A stretch of 64,000 bases of DNA from Filosporella fistucella. Its lineage: Eukaryota; Ascomycota; Leotiomycetes; Helotiales. The notes below the pieces were generated by a model that was not told the DNA's origin, did not search any database, and saw only the letters and a list, made by a program, of their open reading frames with translations. The DNA lies in assembly GCA_030077755.1 (NCBI GenBank), contig JAQJZZ010000008.1, forward strand, positions 2,852,001 through 2,916,000. Direction: 5' to 3'. The position numbers and the translations under genes are program-made. Positions 32,688 to 44,242 of the stretch are shown in pieces. Positions within the stretch are counted from its first letter, which is position 1; every line of letters begins with the position of its first letter.

Positions 32688-34147
32688 TTCGATAAAACTT
32701 TTCATTTTTGGAATACAAGTTTTACATATTGCGGAAGGATTTTGCGAGGATCGATATTTCATCAAATTTCGATAACATTCTGTCTGTATTCACGTCTCCG
32801 TGTATGAAAAAAGCGAGTCGCTTCTGACTTGTTTTTGTGTAACCATTCAAAGATAGCTCAGGTGATGTTTCCTAAGTGAAATCGAAAATATTAGACATCA
32901 ATTCATTTCCCATCGATTCATTTTGGTAACTATTCAAAGTTTGAACGTAACATAGCCTTGTTGCAATTGTGGTACCTATTTAAAATCAAAAGATCAAGAC
33001 GGAGATTTGAATCCCTCCCGAGAAAGGTCCGGTCACCTAAAGATTCCTGCCGCTGGTAACGCAAGAAAGCATGAAAGCTGCAACAGGTTACAGGAATTGT
33101 TGTTAGAGTTTGACGAATTTTGCAATTGACGGTCTATCTTTAGCTTTCTTGGTCCTGTTGAATGAATCTTTTAGGCATCTCATCCCATTATTGAACAATA
33201 TCAAACTTGATATAGCTACTGTAGAACTTGCTGACAACATTAGATGGAGCATGGATTGGTAGAAACGTGGCGTCGCGGGGTTACAACGGCCCTACTTGAA
33301 TTGTTTTAAGGACGAAAGGGTCTGAAATTATAAAATTCAGATTGTCAATCATATTTTGCCTTGTATGTCACTGTGTCAGAGTCACATTTGACACGCGTGC
33401 CCTGCTTGCTTGATCTGCCTTGCCATTCATGATGAGTCTTAGGTTTGAATCTGGTATCCATCCAGGAATTATGGACAATTGTACCAATGACTCGGCGTCT
33501 GGATCCGAGATGCAGTGCCATGTGGATGTGGGGGTAACTAAGTGGCTATTGATCTGGAAGGTTGAAAGAAGAGTGTGGCATTGCCTCGGATCGCCATTTT
33601 GGGACAATCACAGGGGACAATCCTTTAGCCAAGGATAGGAATAAGCTTGTCATCATTAAGCATCTTCGAGTCACGAAATGGAACTCCAAATTGCGATGTA
33701 TGCCATTTTCTTCTCGGAAAACTGTGAGCAATGGCAGTGCTCTTTGTCTTTGTCAAGGGTTCTCTGCCTTCGAGTTGCGACACAGACGATTATGACCAGA
33801 ATAATACGGTCCGCGATTCCCTTTCTTTCCAACCAAACCCAACGTTCAATTCCTCAATTTTCGTGTCGGAATAACGCTCAACGGGCAACGCGGAAGAAAA
33901 AGACAATACAGGAACGAGCAATGTGTAAGTTTGGCGTCCTTCAAAGGTAGGACGGACTCTTTCCAAGGGCCTTAGCGAAGGCTCATGGGTCCTGAAGTTC
34001 TAAACAGACACCCTGAGCCAAGTTTACAGGTGCACCCATCCAGACACATGACACCACCGCAAGACGGGGGGAACCATCGTAATACGGATCTCTTTTTCAT
34101 CCTCACAACTTTATCTCATCATTCCTCTCCAGTCTTGGAAATTCCGT
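32688..34147. other. 1.46 kb without a supported gene
   Basis: AT-rich, short frames only. No repeat or RNA gene recognised. The last 100 bases are probably the leader of the gene at 34148. Confidence 0.4.
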
Positions 34148-35301
34148 ATGACTCTTCCTGAGCTCTTGCAAGCATCGAATGGGATGACTTTGCGAGAAAT
34201 TCTCAAGGAGGTGGCTGGGGCTGTTCTTCTATATCCTTTCACCAGAAATCGGCGCCGCCGCTATCACACAGAGCCCGAGCCCTATATCCATGGACCTAGT
34301 TCTGCCTTTTTTCTACAAATCGACTCAACGAGGCTTGCTTTGACAAGGACACCGTCACCGACGCGAGTCATCTCCGAAGTAGACGCTGCGCCTCAGTCGA
34401 AATTTTGTATCGATGATCTCCCTGTTGAGATCAGGCAAGCTATATGGCAGGAGGTGATTGGGGGCCAAATAATCCATCTCGAATATCAGTATGATCATCC
34501 AGAGCTACAGGCAAAAGACAACTATCACCCTGAACTACGAAGGGCTCATCTAGTTGGGTATGAATGTGTTTCTTCAGATCCAAGCAACTGCAAACAGTAC
34601 CATGATGGAGGATGTTGTGTAGTAAATTGGGAGAATCGACCAGTGACACCTAAAGTTGTCACTGGAAAATTGGCCCTCTTGATGGCCTGCAAACGAATGT
34701 GAGTACCTAGAGCAGAGATTTGGCCACACCATCAAACCATCTCGATACTTATTCGACGAAGCTGATATTTGAAGACAGATACAGAGAATCTATCGATCTT
34801 CTGTATTCTTCGAACACTTTTGTTCTGTATAGCCAATATGATATGATGAATCTAGATTCGCTGCCTTTCACATTGCTTCCTCAGCGTTTCAACACGATTC
34901 GCACTTTAAGACTTTGCTGGCGATTTTACAATCATCCTCCGCTCATAGTATGGGTAGGAAGGTCAGGAGATCCAGGCCAAGAGTATTTGAATCGTGGTTT
35001 GAAATGGAAGGCCATGTGGAAAGTTTTGTCTGAAATGGAAGGGCTGCAGAATCTTGATGTAGAGCTTATGGTTGGTTTGGAGTGGGAGACACTTAATAAA
35101 GAGTGCGCCAAGATCCTGTTAGCGCCAATCAAGAAGGTCACTCGGCCTCAGAATTTTGTGTTGAGACTTCCTTTTCGTGCGTTGTGGGACGGCATGCCTC
35201 CTGATGCCAGATTTTCATACGGCGCTACTCAAGGGTGGGAAGGCTCGGATCCTTGGGATGATCTTGGTTGCACGATAGTCCGGCTTGGAGAAAATCACTA
35301 G
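34148..35301 (+). CDS. DUF7730-like hypothetical protein, 357 aa
   Basis: Two exons, 34148-34698 and 34779-35301, with an 80-bp intron; phases agree. FCIDDLPVEIRQAIWQEVIG followed by IIHLEY is the lead motif of fungal F-box-like/DUF7730 proteins (L-P-x-E-I-R-x-x-I-W/Y-x-x-x-x-G). After the intron, YRESIDLLYSSNTFVL then RFNTIRTLRLCWRF is the typical second block (exposed chain E-x-x-x-x-L-Y-x-x-N-x-F). The C-terminus has W/P-rich segments. The role is unknown; genes of this kind occur in large numbers in leotiomycetes. No signal peptide. Confidence 0.78.
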
Positions 35302-35539
35302 AGTATAAGCTGCTAGTAACTTCATATACATTGTCTCTTATACATTCGTCCACTTCGAGTAAAGTGATGTCAGAACAGCAAGTAATTAACATGACAAAAT
35401 CACAGGGAGTGGTGACATCAAAGTGAAGAAACAATCATCTATTCCCGAAAAGTCAGATCACTTGAAGATGGTTTAGACATACACTTTTTCTCTCATCTCG
35501 AGTACTGAATTGAAGATTTTATATGTTATCTGTCCTGAA

Positions 35540-36873
35540 CTACGGTTTGAAAGACCCATCCGCATTGATAGCAGAAATTCTGTTGTTCTCAAACTGCCAA
35601 GCGATACTAGCAAATAAAGCCCAAGTATCTACAGAGGAAAAATTAGTAATTAGCTAAGATAATGAATAACAAATGACAGAGGAGAAAGTTCAAGTAACAC
35701 TGAAACTACTTACCTGCATTCAATTCTGGCCCGTATGGGCCAGCGCCAGTCGAGACTCCGGGTGCCGGCTGAGTAGCAACCGTTGATAATCTTCTGCATT
35801 GCGGCCACCCTATGATTATTTAGATTTTAGGAGAGTAGTCACTTGTCAGTACTGACCATATGCTGAAAGTCCAAATAATCCAATTGATACGTCTTCAGTC
35901 GTGTAGCGGCGATTGGCGTGAGTCAGCTCGTGAACCATCATCTTATCTACTAACATAAAACCATCAATCGGAGAGAAAAGAGTCGCAATCGCGAATTTCT
36001 TTGCTGCCTCAATTGAAAGTTTCTTCCATGTATTGGCAGTGATTCCGACCGTCCACAGATTTCCCGCTACATGTGGTAATGCCCAAGTGAGGAATGAAGG
36101 ACAGATCTGGACTTGCATGAACGGCGATCCGGCAGGGTCGAAGGGTAGGACCGTATACATGAATCCAGCTTTCAGGATACTACAGCCGCTGTAATCTTGT
36201 TCTCGTAGTTCCATAGCTAGATCTAGCGTGCCAATATATTAGTGGATACAGGATATGATGCTCTCGCGAAGTCTTACCGCCATCATATCGGAATGACAAT
36301 CCTCTTCGATTCACTCGCGAGATTCGACTTTGGTCGCAGTATATCTTCTTCAAAATGAGATATATCATTAGTATTGGACATTAAGAACGGTTAGAAGAAT
36401 GTTTCGCACCACATCATCTGGTCCAAGATTGGCATTAGAGAAAACTTCTGTTGAGAGACGTGTCATACCATTCCCGCCAAAGACCACTAGATCGATCAAG
36501 TCAGATACCTCCCTTAAGATATCATTCATGTAGTCAGAAAGGTAGTGTCTTACTATTACTTCCGTAGTATGTTCCAACAGTTGGATCTCCCGTCGCGAAC
36601 AGATAATCCAGGGCAGTCTGCACACCTTGATTCAATGGTGGATTTGAGATTGAATTCAATGCTGAACGAGCCATTGTCAGAGCATTGGTCATGGTTGCTC
36701 GAACAAATGCTTGTTTTCCTGAAGCTATAATGATGGTTTAGCTGTAGTCGGATTCTAGTAACAAATGGTCCCTTACCGGCGTCACAAGAAGCATCTATCA
36801 TCCAATTTGCGGCATTGGCTTGGTTGAACAGAATAACACTAGCAACTCCATAATATATAATAAGTAGGTTCAT
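35540..36873 (-). CDS. Secreted HExxH metallopeptidase-like protein (deuterolysin/lysine-endopeptidase superfamily-like)
   Basis: A multi-exon minus-strand gene. Exon 1 (36873-36777) encodes a signal peptide (MNLLIIYYGVASVILFNQANA). Later exons include 36724 to about 36563 (ASGKQAFVRATMTNALTMAR), a segment near 36490-36390, one near 36347-36279 (KIYCDQSRISR, GLSFRYDG), and 36215 to about 35860. The last carries MMVHELTHA, the HExxH zinc site, followed 12-20 residues on by DVSIGLFGLSAYG. The end reads ELNADTWALFASIAWQFEN after further introns, to the stop at 35540. HExxH plus a downstream YG and N-A-D-x-W/Y-A-L-F-A are what I know from fungal M35/aspzincin-like secreted proteins. Sequence between blocks is divergent. 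Two of the intron borders are uncertain (one candidate is 32 or 41 bp), so the exact exons are provisional and one lesion cannot be excluded. Confidence 0.68.
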
Positions 36874-38237
36874 TTTTGAAATTGTTCAAAACGAAGTATA
36901 GAACTGCAAAATGCAAACATGGAATCCGTGAAGGTTTAATGCTTAATGAGTAACGACGAACAAATTTGCAAAATTCGGGCTGAATATTATTCATAGGAGA
37001 TACAACCTGAAGGCTATCACTAAGTGGTGTACACCCATCAACGAGAACCTGAATATCATACGATGACCCCTCCAGGGTGTCTCTCATCCCAAAAGATTTC
37101 TGAATCTCACGATCCTCAATGCGCCGTAATGCGCCGCATCTGCCACTCTGCTGACATTGAATCTCGGAACTGACGTGGGCTTACTGTTGCAGAAAACGTG
37201 GTTCATTTTGCCTTGCATGCCTGTGTATTCAGTGTGTCAGAAATAGGGGATGAACTTTTTGGGGTCTTACACGACCCGTGAAAATAATTCGGTAGCGAAG
37301 CTGTGTTGCAGGGCTGAGTGAACTTTTAGAATGCTTTCGGGATAAGGCCCGAAATATGTGGTTTACGGGTTTATTGCAAGTTGATAGTTTCGATTTATAC
37401 AGAAAAAGATCTTGGTAGTGTTGACTAGATATCTGTCGATGTACCACGTCTACTGGTCCCTAGACACAAGGGCCGAAAATTTGGGGCTGCAAGAGAAGTT
37501 GGGTGAATGTCGCTAAAAATTAGCAGTCAGCGCTTGGAGAAGAGGTGAACAGCTTGACGACATAGGGCCTTCATCCGCTAAAACCCAGCAGCCGTTGCCT
37601 GTTACGCATGATACGGGGAAAAGCATATAACGAGTAAGCTCTGTTGTACACTAAGTAGCCAACAATGTAAACAAATAGATTTACACTTCAAATAGCCAGA
37701 GATGGACGCAGTTGCTAAGACTTTTTTAGGGCATATAAGGAAGTCTTGAACTCATCGCATTACTGATACAACTAAAAATCACACTGCATCTCATAACAGA
37801 CGCCACGCCCATTGAACGTCGAGGGGGAGACGCGGTGAGCTTTTGCCTTGCCACCCAACTTTGTTGCTGTAGTTCTGGAATTTCAATTATAATGAGCGTG
37901 TCTTGAAATGGAGTACTTGATGGCTCATCCATCAGGCTTCATTGAGACATCCCCAATTTATCAAGTCTACACGTCTCGCCTACTGTGGTAAGGAAAGGGG
38001 GGCGGCCGACGGCAGCTCCATAAGTGTAAGTTCTAACGAAGAGCCTACACCCACCATATATTTCAGTCTTTAAGCATCGTATGATCAGATTTATGCAAGC
38101 AGTTAGAAAGATAAGGTGTGATTGCGTGATTCTGATTGAATTTCTTGAAACAATTTGATGATTCAAGCACCACTATACCCTACGTCTCGTTAATCACAGC
38201 ACTTCCAAAATCTTGGAAGCAAAATCGATATGAGGAA
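36874..38237. other. 1.36 kb without a supported gene
   Basis: No open frame longer than about 80 codons with any recognisable feature. It should hold the promoter of the peptidase-like gene and that of member D. The sequence near 37120-37137 contains a short direct repeat (ATGCGCCGTA / ATGCGCCGCA). Confidence 0.4.
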
Positions 38238-38246
38238 CTATTTAAG
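38238..38246 (+). promoter_or_regulatory. CTATTTAAG TATA-like element of family member D
   Basis: Nine bases identical to the elements before members A, B, C and F, here 117 bp before the chosen ATG. The spacing suits a TATA box with a leader of roughly 90 bases. Confidence 0.55.
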
Positions 38247-38362
38247 CTTCCCTGATTCTTGCTCGCCCGACCACCCAAGTCTGTCTCGCAACCCAGAAAC
38301 AAGACCGGTACAACAATTACGATATCAAAGACTGAGTGAGAAGTCAACCAAATATCAACGGA

Positions 38363-39310
38363 ATGCTTGGAGGTGGGCTTAACTTCGGACGGACAGGTTG
38401 GGGAAGTGGAGGTGAAGGGCGAAGCTCAGCTGGTGCTCAAGGCTATGTAGGAGGAAGACGATCTTCTGGTCAAGGTATTGAAGGCTGGGCACAAAGAAGG
38501 TCTTCGCTATTTTCTCGCTCTGGAGCCTCTGGAGGAGGGTATGGAAGACGAGAACGACCCGGTGAAGATAGTCGATATACTGGTATGCAATATAGAAGAA
38601 GGGCTCCTAGTCCAGGGGGCTACAATGGATGCGGCCGAGATCGCAGTTCCGGACGTGAGGGTCCATGGGGCCAGGAGCACTACTATGGCAGAGGACGTAG
38701 TCGTGGAAGAAGACATCATTCATCAGATGATGATGGTTTTCTCGCCGGAGTAGGAACGCCCAACAATCCATGGGAGCATGTGGGAAATGGTATTATGCGA
38801 GCACAAAACCCAAATCGAAAGGCAATATGGGGAAATCCAATTACTCCAAGACCAGTCATCAAGCCACCATCCCCTCCCCCTTACATCACGAATAACGCAA
38901 ATGCAACGAAGAAGAGTTCAGCAAGTCGCTCTTCACAAGGCAATTCCAGTGTTGTGCCTGGGTTGGCAAGAACAGCTCGAAGCTCTGTACCGCCATCATC
39001 AGCTCCTCTAGCATTGGCTACTTCAAAAAATCCAGGTGGTAGTGATGGTTGGAAAGACGGACAATCCTTTGGTCGCCTCAATAGCAGTTTCAGGGGTGGT
39101 GTGTTATTGCGGGATAAATTAATACATGTGAACGTTAACCCGTTGATGGGGGCTCCTTATAAACTCAAGCCCGGCGAGGACGCGCGAAAGGTGTTCCAGA
39201 AAGCTGTTCAGGAGAGCAAATCACTCGACATGGGAAATGGCTGGTTTCTTATAGATGTTGATTGGATGAAGAAAGAAGGTCTCTTGTCTAGCTTTAACGC
39301 AGAGAGATAG
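38363..39310 (+). CDS. Family member D: RG/RS-rich protein with C-terminal module, 315 aa
   Basis: The open frame begins at a GTG (38336); the first ATG is 38363 (MLGGGLNFGRTGWGSG). Residues 1-130 are extremely rich in Gly, Arg and Ser with many RG/GRG/RGR and RRSS pieces (GRGRSRGRRHHSS), a composition typical of RNA-associated, phase-separating regions. Residues 150-240 are Ser/Pro-rich. The C-terminal 70 residues match the family module: VNPLMGAPYKLKPGEDAR, KVFQKAVQESKSLDM, then GWFLIDVDWMKKEGLL, which is the clearest form of the closing (W/F)-h-h-D-x-x-W motif. No RRM or other known RNA-binding domain is seen, so a nucleic-acid role is only inferred from composition. Intronless, as are the other members. 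Confidence 0.78.
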   Translation: MLGGGLNFGRTGWGSGGEGRSSAGAQGYVGGRRSSGQGIEGWAQRRSSLFSRSGASGGGYGRRERPGEDSRYTGMQYRRRAPSPGGYNGCGRDRSSGREGPWGQEHYYGRGRSRGRRHHSSDDDGFLAGVGTPNNPWEHVGNGIMRAQNPNRKAIWGNPITPRPVIKPPSPPPYITNNANATKKSSASRSSQGNSSVVPGLARTARSSVPPSSAPLALATSKNPGGSDGWKDGQSFGRLNSSFRGGVLLRDKLIHVNVNPLMGAPYKLKPGEDARKVFQKAVQESKSLDMGNGWFLIDVDWMKKEGLLSSFNAER

Positions 39311-40807
39311 AACAACAAAACTGCTTTAAGGCAGGAAGAGCCTTGAAAATGACGTGTCAAGTGTTGAGATTCCATCTCAATAAGTATCTTTATCCAATCA
39401 TATTATTACGAATGGCTCGAAATGTGTCTTTGGTTGCATGAAGAAACTCTGTTCTCAGGAACATGACATTTTGACCTGCATTGTAACCTCATATAAATAG
39501 ACTGGATATTTTGTACCGCAATCAGAACCAAAACCTCCCCTCCCCAGCATATTTTCCAGAACTAAATCGGAAGGTACGCTGTGTGTTCAACGTGGAGGAA
39601 GAAGTGCGCCTAGCACGAGAGAATACCGCCCAGAATATCTTCTTAATCACACGTGCGTTGGCTATTATTTTAACAAAAAAATTGTCAGTGAGTCTTAAAT
39701 ATAAGTATTTTAGAGATATCCAGCAGTCGACGACAAGGGAAATGTTTGAAAGTTTCAAACCGGGCTATGCACCACCAACTTCTATTCCCTTAGCTTCAAG
39801 CCGCCCGGTGCCATACCATATCGTCAGCTTGGTGTCGGAGGCATAGCCAAGGACGCTAGCTGTAGTTGATTCCATGTCCGAGAAGTCGGAGAAGTCAAAG
39901 TAACCTGTTTAATCTAGTCAGCCAGGTACAATGTGATTCACACAGTGTTATATGGAGGTTTCTAATTCTCCTTGTCCCTCCCTTGAATCATATGTGCAAG
40001 GAAAGGTAGTCATTTTGTCAAGGGTGAAGTTGATAACACGGGGCAGCAACAAGAACAAAGTCAACATACCGTATTTGTAGCGGTCCGGCCATGAAGGGAT
40101 GCTATCATAGAACTCGCGAGTTCTGTGTTGATCTTTATTGTATTTATCCCATTTCTCCAGCACTGCTTTCCCCCTTCATAGACGCCATGGTGAAATGCCT
40201 ATGGAGGCGGAAGGTGTCAGCAAGGGACGAATTCTTTAATCGTTTTCGGTTTACTATTTCCATTGCTTTATATGCCATCCCGCCTCAACCCTTGCTTTGC
40301 ACTTGGATTGTGTAGAGGAATATTGTATCAGAAATGTAAGCAAATGCTGAATAGACCAGAAGTTGATATTGCAACATTATTGGTCAAGAGTTAGAAAATC
40401 GAAATGATGGCCCTAACTAGCCAACTTAAATGCTTTCTATTTGTATCCACAGAAAACAATCTCAGAGACTTGCCGGAATAGGTTAGATATCCATAGCGTC
40501 TGCAGTAAGCGGCAAGTTTGGTTTTACAATACCCTGCTCTACTTGAGCCACTGCAGTCCTGCGAGTAAGATCATGTGCTGAATCGCGTGGTGTGTGTCAT
40601 AAAGAAGCATGTGATAGTAGCTAGATGAGCAAAAGTGAAGGCACTGGAATGTTCTAGGTAGTTTTATAATTAATATTTAAAGTTCAGCTCCCTTAAGATC
40701 CTCTCTATCAAAGTTATTAAAATAATATAAAATTCAAAGAAGCATTTTATTAAAGTAACAGAAATCATTTCTTGGGTATTATAGCAAGTAGCGAATTATT
40801 ATAAAGA
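39311..40807. other. 1.5 kb without a supported gene
   Basis: A 111-codon plus-strand frame at 39511-39846 starts MYRNQNQN but shows no family feature. The right end is the 3' flank of the NLR gene and is AT-rich. Confidence 0.4.
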
Positions 40808-41510
40808 TTATCTATGCCGTGCCCGCTGGAATAGCTGCTCGGCCAAGTCGAGCTTGCCCTGGGTTCTATAGAGGTTCCCGAGGTTATTGACTGTGCGAAG
40901 CGTCGACGTGTGCTCGAGCCCTAAAGCCTTCTCGTAGCCTTGCAGTGCCCGCTGAAATAGCTGCTCGGCCAAGTCGAGCTTGCCCTGGTCTGCATAGAGG
41001 TCCCCGAGGTTATTGACTGTGTTAAGCGTCGACGTGTGCTCGAGCCCTAAAGCCTTCTCCTTGCCTTGCAGTGCCCGCTGGTATAGCTGCTCGGCCAAGT
41101 CGAGCTTGCCCTGGGCTGCATAGAGGGCCCCGAGGTTATTGACTGTGCGAAGCGTCGACGTGTGCTCGAGCCCTAAAGCCTTCTCGTAGCCTTGCAGTGC
41201 CCGCTGGTATAGCTGCTCGGCCAAGTCGAGCTTGCCCTGGTCTGCATAGAGGTCCCCGAGGTTATTGACTGTGTTAAGCGTCGACGTGTGCTCGAGCCCT
41301 AAAGCCTTCTCCTTGCCTTGTAGTGCCCGCTGGTATAGTTGCTCGGCCAAGTCGAGCTTGCCCTGGCCTCTATAGAGGAGCCCGAGGTTATTGACTGTGC
41401 GAAGCGTCGACGTGTGCTCGAGCCCTAAAGCCTTCTCGTAGCCTTGCAGTGCCCGCTGAAATAGCTGCTCGGCCAAGTCGAGCTTGCCCTGGTCTGTGCA
41501 TAGATTTCCG
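40808..41510 (-). repeat. 126-bp tandem repeats encoding kinesin-light-chain-type TPRs
   Basis: The motif CTCGGCCAAGTCGAGCTTGC on the plus strand recurs at exactly 126-bp steps (40838, 40964, 41090, 41216, 41342, 41468), giving six units of 42 residues. The units are almost identical (QGKLDLAEQL, EKALGLEHTSTL, TVNNLG). Two forms alternate, QGY..TLRTV and QGK..TLNTV, which gives a 252-bp higher-order period. The first and last units differ most. The stop falls inside a unit, just after QRAR. Confidence 0.92.
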
Positions 41511-44242
41511 AGCATGTGGAGACTATCCAAAATGATAATATCGTCTTCATTGTGTTGAAAATCACTAGTATAGTCCCAATGCTGAAGTAACTCGGCCAGA
41601 TGCGGCAAAAGTCGCCGTTGTATAGTTGCAGAGTCTCGTATTTCTTCCCGTGGAACTGCAAGGCCAATAGTTGTTATTGCTGTGTGTAAAAAGTAATCGT
41701 CGGTTCTTGAATTGACTGACTTTTGGATCCAATCATGGACCACCGTATGCATTGAATAGCTGTCGCTATTGTTATTATGCTCAATAAGCGAGAAATCCAA
41801 AAGTATCCCCACTACCGCTAGAAAGGTGATCTCAGTAGCCGCGATCTGTTTCAACCAGTCCGGGCGATTATTCTCCCATCCCGGCCACTTGAGCAATTCA
41901 TACCAAAGCTCTTGATTTTCCAGGTAACCCCATAGTTGTAACAGCTTTGTCGCTCTTATATCTCGACGCTCTAATTCATCAAACGATATTTGCCATGTCG
42001 TAATAATTGACCGCTCAGGATAATCACTCCGCATCTTCAGTTGTTCATGGAGTTCTTGCCATGATTTGTTATATAGCTCGAGATACTTGACTATAGTTGT
42101 CTTTGAAATATAAGTTCCAGCAAAGACTAAAGCCAGCGGGAGATAACCCAGCCGTTTAACAAGAGTGACTGCATCTAAGAGAAATTAGCTAAAAAGAGTC
42201 GAGATATTAGTTCACTTCTCGCTTCACTATTGGCATACAGTATGGGGTAAGGGACTAACCTGGATCCCAATCCTCAATCCCTGATGGATTTTTTAAAGTC
42301 ACTTGTGTACTGCCGAGCCTCAAACTGCGCCTCGTATGGTTCTCGAGGAGCAACAAACTGTCGACAATGCCAAGTTCCTGCACGTAGACTGGGCTTCCAA
42401 GCGAAACAAGGCGCTGAAGCCGAGTTGTGACGATAATAGATCCAGTATCGCCTCCTGGGAAGTATTGTGTGATATCATATGATAATATTCCGATATGCTG
42501 ATCAGGCTCTTCTTCATAGGACGTCTTGTCGATATTGTCAAAAACCAGAAGCCACTGCGTGTTGCCCTTGAGAGCAAACCATTTCAAGACTTCTTGCGCT
42601 GCCTTCCTAGAATCCTCTAGGCCTTGTATCTTCTGCACATCAATATCAGCTATCTGGCTCTTGGGAAGACGTGAAGCTATACGTAGCAGGCTCTGGATTA
42701 GGGATTCCTCTGTTTTGCCGTCTATCCAGAAGAAGGATGTGTATAGATCTTTGTGCAGCCTTGCATATTCGATGGCTAGCTGAGTCTTTCCCATGCCCCC
42801 GAGTCCATGGACCACACATATTATACGGCGGTCCCGTACTTCTCCTGGAACCAGCTGGCTTTCTACCGAGTCCAAGTCTGACCTACGTCCAATAAAGGCA
42901 CTTGTCTTTGGCACACCCGTCAGATCAAAGTCAACATCGAAGGATGGTTTGAGACTGCCAGCGCGAGCTATAGTATGATTAGATTTTAGCGCGTTCAAAT
43001 ATGATATTATCTCTTCTATAAAAGGAGGTTGACTACACAAAAGTCCTTGACAGGATATACATTGATTGTCATAGGACACGCCTAATTTATCTGCATGTCA
43101 CTTACCAGCTTCGACACCACTCTCAGTCAACCAGTTTTTCTGCACCTTTTCAGGTGCCTTATCCACCATTAGCTTCAGATGACTGGCTACCTTCTTGAAT
43201 TCGTTGCTTTGCCCGGCAAACTTGACCATATTGATATGATCATCCATAATGGCAATCGGTTCGGCATCCCTTTGGCCTGGAACTACAGCAGAGGACTTTG
43301 GAACGACGATTATGGCCTTACCGAAAGCTAGTGGTGTGGCTTTAGTCTCGTACGCAAACTTCGTCTCGAAATCACTGCTGATCGAGTTGTACTGGCCAAG
43401 TTGCTGCTGTAGAATCTCCGAGTCCTTTTCAAGAATTTTGAGAAGCTTATCGTTTGTTTTGACAAAAATCGAGGCTATATCGACGAGTCTCTTGCCCCAT
43501 GCTACTCCCTCACCTCCTTGATGAGGGGTACCCATAAACATGATACTATATGTAGACGTCTTGATAGATCTGTGATGGCGCAGATGACCGGACCGCGTAG
43601 AGTCGGAGTGTATTAGCGCCTGTTCTTGTTAGGCCTATGGGTAGGGCTAGAAAAATAATCCTTACACTCTTGAGAACTATTCCCCCGAGGCTATGGGCAA
43701 TAAATATGATGGGCCGTGTATCCGTCTATTATGACTATTAGCCGCCTTAAGATCTAAGCTAATGATTCTATCAATCTCCCTACCTTATCACTTCTTCTAT
43801 GAAGGCTTAGATCTGATACAAGAGTTTGTGCATGATCGTAGAGATACATGGACGACAATTCTTTTGTGCTGTGTGTGTTGGCATCGTAACCCCAGCTCAT
43901 TATTCTAGCATTCGGTATAATACTCGGTAGCATGTTCGCATCTCGCAGCCAGTTGACTTTGTTCCCCGCCGTTCCCGCCGTCCAGGTCTTTTCTCGGTGA
44001 CCATTGAGGCCGTGTATCGCAACGATACTATAGCAAGGACGAGAGTTAGCTGCGATTCACGAACAATAGACTTCCAGCGAGATATACTCCACGATTGGAT
44101 CTACTCCTTCAGCCCATACATCTAAGCCAAGTAGGATCTTGTCGTGAACTTCATCAGCTACGACATTCGTGTTGCTGGTTGTCGCAGCCTCGTCGCGGTC
44201 CTTGCTGCCAGTCTCCTTTTTGAATATATCGCGAAGACCCAT
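40808..44242 (-). CDS. NLR-type STAND receptor: lipase-like (SesB-like) domain, NB-ARC, TPR repeats
   Basis: Fungal NLR of the kind linked to allorecognition and cell death (family knowledge; role here inferred). Six exons: 44242-44088, 44027-43784, 43725-43666, 43619-43106, 42967-42260, 42174-40808, all in phase, 1015 aa. The start MGLRDIFKKE has a good context (GCCATGG); an upstream in-frame ATG at 44263 is possible. Residues 50-310 are an alpha/beta-hydrolase domain: VDIVAIHGLNGH, IFIAHSLGG with the catalytic Ser, MFMGTPHQGGEG, and IMDDHINMVKFAG with the likely His. NB-ARC (about 325-560): GRRSDLD, P-loop VHGLGGMGKTQLAIEYA, Walker B WLLVFDN, GSIIVTTR, GYLPLALVFAG. The winged-helix end has an MHD-like YSMHTVVHDW. 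From about residue 785, TPR repeats of 42 aa fill the C-terminus. The longest intron (138 bp) contains an open frame and is less certain. Confidence 0.85.

Noticed and set aside
32139..32765. 208-codon minus-strand frame
   Set aside because: Antisense shadow of the last exon of the Spherulin4 gene.
32990..33050. Possible tRNA-like B box (GATTTGAATCCC)
   Set aside because: No cloverleaf or A box can be formed around it.
44028..44060. A 33-bp intron near the start of the NLR gene
   Set aside because: A 60-bp intron (44087-44028) uses a better donor (GTATAT) and restores the expected VDIVAIHGLNGH join.
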